NCBI GenBank assembly: GCA_021795795.1
Contig: JAJYPA010000025.1
Coordinates: forward strand, 1 to 37,398
Direction of reading: 5' to 3'
DNA length: 37,398 nucleotides
Origin: Pseudomonadota bacterium
GTDB taxonomy: Bacteria; Pseudomonadota; Gammaproteobacteria; Halothiobacillales; Halothiobacillaceae
Below are positions 32,535 to 37,398 of this stretch, one piece after another. Positions within the stretch are counted from its first letter, which is position 1. Every line of letters starts with the position of its first letter. Position numbers and translations under genes: made by a program. The notes beneath the pieces were generated by a model. That model was not told the DNA's origin. It did not search any database and saw only the letters and a list, made by a program, of their open reading frames with translations.

Positions 32535-33614
32535 TCACTGACTTCGAACTTCTGTCCATAGCTGGTTATATTCGGTCAGCTCCTTACCAGAGAGCTGGGG
32601 CAAATATTTCAGCCGCTCCAGAGTCTCCTTATTCGGCAAGAAATAATGGGTTTTCAACAACGGCTTCAAATAGGTTACCGACGCTGCATTGGGTGAAGCA
32701 TAATTATTATAATTGGAAAGTTCCGCACCTATTTTCGGCCTAAGAATAAAATTAATGAAATCATAAGCCAGAGCCTTGTCCGGCGCATTTTTTGGAATGC
32801 ACATATTGTCGACCCAGATTTCGGCTCCGGATTTTGGCAGAATATAGTGAATACGTCCAAATTTTCCGGGATGCTTGAGGATGTCATAGGAAATCGTACC
32901 GCTGAACATGATTCCGGCAGCAATGATTCCTTTCGTTAAAGCATGGCGGGCCGGGGTACCATCCATAAAGCCCACAAAATTATGACGTTTTTCTGTGGCT
33001 ACTATGAGTTTTGCCGCTTTTATCCAGTCTGCGGTGCCTTTGCAGTTAAAGCCATACCCAAGATACGCACAGGCCGCACCAATTGTATCCTGACCACTGC
33101 CTCCCATCAGCGCAAACGGATATTTCTCATTTAACTTGGGATCAAACAGTAAAGCCCAACCATCAGTATTCTCTGGAAGCTTAACTTTACTGCTGTCATA
33201 GCCGACACCGGTCATACCCCATTGATAAGGCACGCTGTAGGTATTATGTGGATCATATTCCGGATTCTGAAATTGTGGCATAAGATTTTTCAGGTTAGGA
33301 ATGAGTTTGGGATCCAGCTTGGTCAACAGACCAGCATCTACCATCCGTTCGATGTAATAATTGGAGGGTACGACAATATCGTATTGTGAGTCACCGCCGG
33401 CTTCGAGTTTTGCGGACATCTCTCCAAGAGAGTTGTAATAGTTCTGCACGACCTTACAGTGGTATTTTTCCTCAAATTTCTTGATGATTTTAGGCGACAT
33501 ATAGTCGGTCCAATTGTATAAATATAAAGTAGGCACGGCGTCGGCGAGCAGCGGCATGCAGGCCAGAGCGAGCGCGAAGCTGGGTTTTACTATAATTTTA
33601 AACGAGTGTCTCAT
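32535..33614 (-). CDS. potD: Spermidine/putrescine-binding periplasmic protein (PotD/PotF)
   Basis: The protein has 359 residues with an N-terminal signal peptide (basic MRHSFKIIVK, hydrophobic FALALACMPLL, cleavage after ADA at about residue 26). The mature part begins TLYLYNWTDYMSPKIIKKFE, the family start with the polyamine-contacting Trp/Tyr. SQYDIVVPSNYYIERMV, VPYQWGMTGVGYD, EIWVDNMCIPKNAP and NYASPNAAS are further PotD/PotF blocks. ATG 33614 has AGGAG nine bases upstream. It captures polyamines for the importer encoded just before it; the hairpin after potC probably adjusts its level relative to the membrane subunits. It is last in the importer operon. Confidence 0.88.
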   Translation of the reverse strand: MRHSFKIIVKPSFALALACMPLLADAVPTLYLYNWTDYMSPKIIKKFEEKYHCKVVQNYYNSLGEMSAKLEAGGDSQYDIVVPSNYYIERMVDAGLLTKLDPKLIPNLKNLMPQFQNPEYDPHNTYSVPYQWGMTGVGYDSSKVKLPENTDGWALLFDPKLNEKYPFALMGGSGQDTIGAACAYLGYGFNCKGTADWIKAAKLIVATEKRHNFVGFMDGTPARHALTKGIIAAGIMFSGTISYDILKHPGKFGRIHYILPKSGAEIWVDNMCIPKNAPDKALAYDFINFILRPKIGAELSNYNNYASPNAASVTYLKPLLKTHYFLPNKETLERLKYLPQLSGKELTEYNQLWTEVRSQ

Positions 33615-33636
33615 ATTGTCATTCTCCTGTATTGGC

Positions 33637-33660
33637 AGTAGTAAAAAATAGTTTACTACT
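33637..33660 (-). promoter_or_regulatory. Hairpin over the potC stop
   Basis: AGTAGTAAA and TTTACTACT form a perfect 9-bp stem around AAATAG and overlap the TAG stop of the upstream permease gene. Such intercistronic hairpins often stabilise or thin out parts of an ABC-transporter transcript; it lacks a clean T-run. Confidence 0.5.
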
Positions 33661-34450
33661 TATCATCCATACGCATAACTGTTCCGGCCAGAGCGATGGT
33701 GATACTTGCGAGTACCAGTATGGAAGCAATCGCGTTTATTTCTGGCGTTACGCCTTTTTTAGCAATAGCGCCGTAGATATAAATGGGCACCGTAACGCTA
33801 GACGGCCCCGCTGTAAAAAAACTGATAACCAGATCGTCCAGGGAAAGAGTGAATACCAACAGAAAGCCTCCCAGGAGCGTCGGGCTGAGGACGGGCAAGA
33901 AAAGGTGCCGCAGGACTTTTCCATGGTTACCGTACAAGTCGTGTATTACATCAATGAGTTGTGGATCAATGGTGCTTAATTTTGCATATACGAGCAAGGC
34001 AACATAAGGTAGCTCGAAGGTGATATGAGCAAGGATCATTGTCGGAAGTCCAGCTTGAAGCAGTCCGGTATAGCGATTGATATAATTAAAAAATACCATG
34101 TCCGCGATGCCGAAAATAATGCTCGGTGTAATAATCGGCAGATAAATCAGGTAACTGGCAGATCTTCTATGGCGGGGCCGCATAGCCGATAGCCCGTAAG
34201 CGAGAAACGTACCCAGTATTGTCGCCGAAATTGCGGACAATCCTGCCAGCAAAATCGAGGTGACGAAGGCTTGACGAATATCTGTAGAGGACAAAAGATC
34301 GACATACCATTGTGTGGTAAATCCCGCGCTGAGCCCCTCACCTGGTTTTCCGAAGGAATAAAGAAATACCAGAACTAGCGGTACATATAAGAACAGGTAG
34401 GTACACCCGGTAAACGCCTGACTCATCGCTCGGTATATATTGCTCTTCAT
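33656..34450 (-). CDS. potC: Polyamine ABC transporter permease (PotC/PotI)
   Basis: The protein has 264 residues and six membrane helices. The start is ATG 34450, overlapping the TGA of the preceding permease gene (ATGA); the longer frame lies inside that gene. The EAA loop that contacts the ATPase is DVIHDLYGNHGKVLRHLFLP, with the LSPTLLGGFLLVFTLSLDDL region typical of PotC/PotI. It pairs with the PotB-like subunit to form the transmembrane path. Coupled translation with it and a shared operon make the assignment firm. Confidence 0.88.
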   Translation of the reverse strand: MKSNIYRAMSQAFTGCTYLFLYVPLVLVFLYSFGKPGEGLSAGFTTQWYVDLLSSTDIRQAFVTSILLAGLSAISATILGTFLAYGLSAMRPRHRRSASYLIYLPIITPSIIFGIADMVFFNYINRYTGLLQAGLPTMILAHITFELPYVALLVYAKLSTIDPQLIDVIHDLYGNHGKVLRHLFLPVLSPTLLGGFLLVFTLSLDDLVISFFTAGPSSVTVPIYIYGAIAKKGVTPEINAIASILVLASITIALAGTVMRMDDK

Positions 34451-35337
34451 AGCGTTGGTCCTTCCTGTCTCCCCGTTAGGCGGCTCAATAACTTCAGGAT
34501 CAGGAGCAGTATGAAGGAAATGCCTATCAGAACTACGGAGAGGGCTGCACCATAAGGCCAATCCGGCGTGGAAGAAAACTGGTTGGCGATCAGATTTCCG
34601 AGCATCAGAGATTTATTGCCTCCCATGAGCTCTGGAATGATGTAGTTACTGAAAGATGGAATTAGTACTAAGATTGCACCAACAATGATGCCGCCCATGG
34701 TTTGTGGAAAAATGATCCGTAAAAACACCGCCAAGGGACTGGCATAAAGGTCCTGAGCCGCTTCGCACAAAGACCAGTCTATTCCTTCCATAGCGGCATA
34801 TATGGGAACAACCATATAGGGCAAGTAGCTGTAAACCAGGCCAATGAAGACGGCAAAACTGCTGGGATACAAACCCATATCTGGTTGAATCCACCCGATG
34901 GTGGATGCAAGGTGGGACAGCATAGTGTTGGGGCCCAGCAATTCCATCCAGGCGTAGGCGCGGACCACCTGATTGGTCCAGGATGGAATAATAATCAAAA
35001 CTAAAAGCAACGGTTTGAGATAACTTCTGGATTGGCTGATAGAATAGGCTACAGGAAAAGCAACAATCAGACTTGCGATGGTGGTAATAATGCCCTGTAG
35101 GATGGAGCGACTTATGATCATGATATTCGCTGGAGTCCAACCAAAAAACATGAAGCCGACGACTTCCTTGAATGCATCCAGGGTGATCGGTAGCGCTGGT
35201 AATCCGTATGGATTGGCGCTTGCGAAAGCAATCGGCAGGAATAGTAAGGTGGGTAGAACTAAAAAAATACTGATCCAGAATAATCCAGGGGCAGAAAAGA
35301 GTACTGTTTGGAATCTGTATGTGGAGTCAGCATTCAT
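34447..35337 (-). CDS. potB: Polyamine ABC transporter permease (PotB/PotH)
   Basis: The protein has 296 residues and about six membrane helices. ATG 35337 has GAGGA upstream; ATG 35333 is out of frame. The EAA loop is LCEAAQDLYASPLAVFLRII followed by FPQTMGGI, and IIPSWTNQVVRAYAWMELLG and VIPELMGGNKSLMLGNLIAN are PotB/PotH blocks. It is second in the importer operon, 34 bases after the ATPase gene, and overlaps potC by four bases. Confidence 0.88.
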   Translation of the reverse strand: MNADSTYRFQTVLFSAPGLFWISIFLVLPTLLFLPIAFASANPYGLPALPITLDAFKEVVGFMFFGWTPANIMIISRSILQGIITTIASLIVAFPVAYSISQSRSYLKPLLLVLIIIPSWTNQVVRAYAWMELLGPNTMLSHLASTIGWIQPDMGLYPSSFAVFIGLVYSYLPYMVVPIYAAMEGIDWSLCEAAQDLYASPLAVFLRIIFPQTMGGIIVGAILVLIPSFSNYIIPELMGGNKSLMLGNLIANQFSSTPDWPYGAALSVVLIGISFILLLILKLLSRLTGRQEGPTL

Positions 35338-35371
35338 TTAAGTAATTCCTCGTCCATTGAGTCCGTCATTT

Positions 35372-36520
35372 CTAATATCCTTCCAATGGGATAATATCAG
35401 AGGCTTCAATAACGGCGGTCACTTCGGAGCCAGCGCGCCAGCGGGGCTCGCCATGAGCACTTGTCGATGCTAGTAATTCCACTCCATTAATATCGATGAT
35501 ATATTCAATTTTTGCACCCATATAAAGGACATTTTTAATGGTGGCCTTAAGTATATTTGTATCCGGCGGGGCTGTTGTATCCATTGGCGCCAAAAGCGTA
35601 ATATCTTCGGGATGAACGGTGACATGCTGAATGCCGGCGTCAAGTGTCGGAACATCGCAGAGTTCGCCGATGGGGGTAATGAAAGCATTATGTGGCAGTG
35701 CTTGGGTCAGCCGGATGATGTTGGGGATACCGAGGAAGCGAGCGACGAATATATTGCGCGGATGTTCATAGATGTCTGAGACCCGGCCAACCTGCTGTAA
35801 ACGACCATGATTCATAATGCCAATATGATCGCTCATGATCATGGCTTCTTCCTGATCATGAGTAACAAAAATAAAGGTCATGCCCACTTTTTTCTGCAAA
35901 CGCAACAGTTCCAGTTGCAACTCCCGACGCAGTTTGGCGTCCAGAGCGGAAAGTGGTTCGTCCAGTAATACGACATCTGGTTCGTTGATCAGTGCCCGGG
36001 CCAAGGCTACCCGCTGCTTTTGGCCTCCCGAGAGTTGATTGGGTTTACGTTCTGCGTGTTCACCGATTTGCATAGAATCAATCATCTCCAGCACACGTCG
36101 ATGGCGCTCTGCTCGCGGGATCCTGCGCATTTTCAAACCAAATTCGATGTTTTCCCGAACAGTCATGTGGGGGAAAAGGGCATAAGACTGAAAAACGGTG
36201 TTCACTTGCCTTTCGTGAGCGGGAATGCCGACGATGGAGCGTCCACTAATGGTGATATCACCATCGACAATCGGCTCGAAGCCACCGATCATTCTTAATA
36301 ATGTCGTTTTGCCACAGCCGGATGGCCCCAATAAGGTAAAAAAGCTTCCTGAGGAAATTTTCAGGCTGACGTCCTCTAGCGCGACTACCCCGTTAGCAAA
36401 ACACTTGCGGATATTGGTAATGTCCACACTTCCTTTCTGTTGCGCAGATGCCGGAACGGAATCGGTACTGCAATCCCCGGATCCGATGGCGTCAGCCTGG
36501 GCATAGCTGAATTCCGGCAT
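35372..36520 (-). CDS. potA: Polyamine ABC transporter ATPase (PotA/PotG)
   Basis: The protein has 382 residues. Nucleotide-binding motifs are complete: Walker A LGPSGCGKTTLLRMIGG, Q-loop VFQSYALFPHMTV, signature LSGGQKQRVALARAL, Walker B DVVLLDEPLSALD and switch His in FVTHDQEEAMIM. A TOBE-type C-terminal domain (about residues 290-380) follows, as in PotA/PotG/PotF-type importers of 370-380 residues. An N-terminal extension of about 30 residues precedes the first strand. It powers uptake of putrescine/spermidine by the adjoining PotBC-D subunits. ATG 36520 is preceded by a G-rich site. It is first in the operon and lies behind a predicted sigma-54 promoter with a distant NtrC palindrome. 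Confidence 0.9.
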   Translation of the reverse strand: MPEFSYAQADAIGSGDCSTDSVPASAQQKGSVDITNIRKCFANGVVALEDVSLKISSGSFFTLLGPSGCGKTTLLRMIGGFEPIVDGDITISGRSIVGIPAHERQVNTVFQSYALFPHMTVRENIEFGLKMRRIPRAERHRRVLEMIDSMQIGEHAERKPNQLSGGQKQRVALARALINEPDVVLLDEPLSALDAKLRRELQLELLRLQKKVGMTFIFVTHDQEEAMIMSDHIGIMNHGRLQQVGRVSDIYEHPRNIFVARFLGIPNIIRLTQALPHNAFITPIGELCDVPTLDAGIQHVTVHPEDITLLAPMDTTAPPDTNILKATIKNVLYMGAKIEYIIDINGVELLASTSAHGEPRWRAGSEVTAVIEASDIIPLEGY

Positions 36521-36540
36521 ACTATCTTTAACCCCCCTTC

Positions 36541-36554
36541 AAGTGTCTATAATA
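36541..36554 (-). promoter_or_regulatory. Shared motif in the importer leader
   Basis: Minus-strand ATTATAGACACTT here and ATTATAGACACTC at 23945-23957 are nearly identical. At the second site it overlaps a clear -10. It may be a sigma-70 -10 element or an operator for the local PuuR-like protein. Confidence 0.35.
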
Positions 36555-36557
36555 TTA

Positions 36558-36573
36558 AGCAAGTTATATGCCA
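36558..36573 (-). promoter_or_regulatory. Sigma-54 -24/-12 promoter candidate of the importer operon
   Basis: Minus-strand TGGCATATAACTTGCT has GG-N10-GC spacing and nine of ten core matches to TGGCAC-N5-TTGC. The start would be near 36548, 28 bases before the ATPase ATG. Confidence 0.52.
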
Positions 36574-36738
36574 GCACCTGGACCGAATGATGATTGTTTA
36601 TGGTTGGGCAGGCGTGTCGCCTAGGAAGTCTCTGTATATTTTGAGGTTCATAGTCACGCATGGCCTTGAGAAGGTGCGCAGTCGGTATCTGTTCTCTACC
36701 GTTTCCGGGCCGTGCTGAAAGTCTATCAATGGATCTGT

Positions 36739-36755
36739 TGCACCAAAGTGGTGCA
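36739..36755. promoter_or_regulatory. NtrC-type enhancer palindrome upstream of the importer
   Basis: TGCACCAAAGTGGTGCA is a perfect TGCACC-N5-GGTGCA, the NtrC consensus. Its centre is about 199 bases upstream of the predicted sigma-54 start, within enhancer range. It lies next to an IS3 remnant but not inside its coding part. Confidence 0.55.
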
Positions 36756-36791
36756 TATTGTGTCTGTTAGAATCTTTTTGATGCAGACGGT

Positions 36792-36897
36792 GACCTACCC
36801 CGGATTTTGAGGAGGGTCCTTTTTCGACGAGAGTGGAGTCATGATGAACAAAGCTACAACACCCTAATATTCCCTTGAAGTACGCGAATGCGCGGTG
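36792..36897 (+). pseudogene. IS3-type element left end with orfA start, truncated
   Basis: From TGACCTACCCCGG, a typical IS end, the sequence runs through GAGTGGAGTC to ATG 36841, then MMNKATTP, a stop, YSLEVRECAVR, which matches the start of an IS3-family OrfA (helix-turn-helix). After about 36897 the similarity stops and another gene fragment begins on the opposite strand. Only the first ~18 codons remain. Confidence 0.5.
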
Positions 36898-36899
36898 CG

Positions 36900-36989
36900 C
36901 AGCTGCCCCTGCTCATCGAGCTCCCAATGACGCTGCGGATACGCATAGGGGGAATTGAGGATGGGTTTTTCAAAGAAAGGCTTTTGCAT
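36900..36989 (-). pseudogene. N-terminal fragment of a restriction enzyme (type III Res/DEAD-like)
   Basis: On the minus strand ATG 36989 opens MQKPFFEKPILNSPYAYPQR followed by HWELDEQGQL. This is the characteristic start of a family of large DEAD-helicase restriction proteins (BPTD_3080-type) of around 1000 residues. After about 30 codons it runs into the IS3 remnant and ends at TAG/TAA. It shows that a restriction gene once lay here and was destroyed by insertion plus deletion. Confidence 0.55.
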
Positions 36990-37241
36990 GGTTATTTATG
37001 GTCTGCGGCAGCCAAACTTTATCGTCTTTATAGCCTATAAAGGGCCTGCTGGCGACCTGGAGACGGGCCACCCTCCTTGTCGTGAGCCGCTATAATGGGA
37101 CGGAAGACATAAAACCCGCAGTATGGCGACACTGGCAGCCATTTTCCCGGGACACGGGATACCCTAGGAACGGACGTTACAAGGCGACGCCGCCGTATTG
37201 CCGGATATCCCATGAACCCGCCTGGCGGGAGGAGGTGAAGC
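36990..37241. other. Leader of the ADP-ribosylglycohydrolase gene
   Basis: A TATAAT hexamer lies at about 37091-37096 (CCGCTATAATGGG) without a good -35, and GGGAGGAGGTGAAG precedes the ATG at 37242. No gene is seen in these 252 bases. Confidence 0.4.
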
Positions 37242-37398
37242 ATGCAACGCGTAGCGGGTGCCGTGATGGGTGCCCTGATTGGTGATGCGCTGGCTTTGGG
37301 GTGTCATTGGTACTACGACCTTGCCGAACTGCGGCGGGAATGTGGCCCCTGGATTACCGACTATCTCACGCCGCGCCCCGGCCGTTATCACAGTGGCC
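37242..37398 (+). CDS. ADP-ribosylglycohydrolase family protein (5' part)
   Basis: The frame begins at ATG 37242 after a strong ribosome site (GGAGG, 8-9 bases upstream) and runs to the window end (52 codons). RVAGAVMGALIGDALALGCH followed by WYYDLAELRRECGPW is the family start: the GxxxGDALG-like motif that binds the first magnesium, then the conserved HWYYD. Members cleave ADP-ribose from protein or nucleic acid (DraG, ARH3) or hydrolyse related substrates. The rest of the gene lies outside, so the subfamily cannot be given. It reads away from the importer operon. Confidence 0.8.
   Translation, partial: MQRVAGAVMGALIGDALALGCHWYYDLAELRRECGPWITDYLTPRPGRYHSG

Noticed and set aside
33604..33614. 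A third copy of the GTGTCT motif near the potD start
   Set aside because: Only six bases agree and they overlap the start codon region, so this is most likely chance.
1..37398. CRISPR arrays, tRNA and rRNA genes
   Set aside because: I found no regularly spaced direct repeats and no tRNA-like cloverleaf or rRNA segment by reading the sequence.

Overview
The window reads as part of a Gram-negative proteobacterial chromosome. It carries a System II cytochrome c assembly gene, Pot/Puu/Spu-type polyamine genes, and predicted sigma-54 and NtrC sites. The sequence does not prove a genus. An Acidithiobacillus-like gammaproteobacterium is only a guess from the mix of genes and transposase types. I saw no tRNA, rRNA or CRISPR array.

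Layout. (1) 1-3700 is an old chromosomal edge. It holds the 3' end of a ccsA/resC-type gene, a small DsrE-like gene, and then debris: a MITE-like 276-bp repeat, a frameshifted transposase tail, the last ~85 codons of an oligopeptide ABC ATPase and a broken IS1595-type transposase. (2) 3705-11593 holds an APC permease, a DavA-like amidase, a DavB-like FAD amino-acid 2-monooxygenase and an agmatinase-family ureohydrolase. IS1380, IS110 and ISAs1 remnants lie between them. Together these can make an arginine (or lysine) oxygenase route ending in GABA (or 5-aminovalerate). (3) 11883-19310 is an AT-richer module. An SDR and a cysteine hydrolase lie divergent from a small-molecule kinase, a class III PLP enzyme of the phospholyase/AGXT2 type and an APC permease, followed by a PP2C phosphatase-Ser/Thr kinase fusion with a C-terminal membrane anchor. 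(4) 19338-36520 is a large polyamine block on the minus strand: PotABCD-type importer, permease, SDR, gamma-glutamyl-GABA hydrolase, two glutamine-synthetase-like ligases, putrescine:pyruvate transaminase, PuuB-like oxidase, beta-alanine:pyruvate transaminase, alanine dehydrogenase, aldehyde dehydrogenase and a PuuR-like regulator. (5) 36521-37398 holds regulatory sites, fragments of an IS3 element and a restriction gene, and the start of an ADP-ribosylglycohydrolase gene.

How it fits together. The genes describe nitrogen and carbon recovery from polyamines, diamines and basic amino acids. Polyamines enter through the ABC importer and permease. They are either gamma-glutamylated (ligase, oxidase, aldehyde dehydrogenase, hydrolase) or directly transaminated onto pyruvate. 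The alanine formed can be turned back to pyruvate by alanine dehydrogenase, releasing ammonia. GABA or beta-alanine is the shared intermediate, and the arginine-oxygenase genes can feed the same pool.

Regulation. Sequences fitting sigma-54 -24/-12 promoters precede four transcription units (amidase, SDR, kinase and importer). Palindromes fitting NtrC enhancers sit upstream of three of these. This suggests nitrogen-limitation control. The least understood part, and the best candidate for an undescribed pathway, is the divergent kinase/phospholyase-like/permease and SDR/hydrolase module with its adjoining phosphatase-kinase gene.
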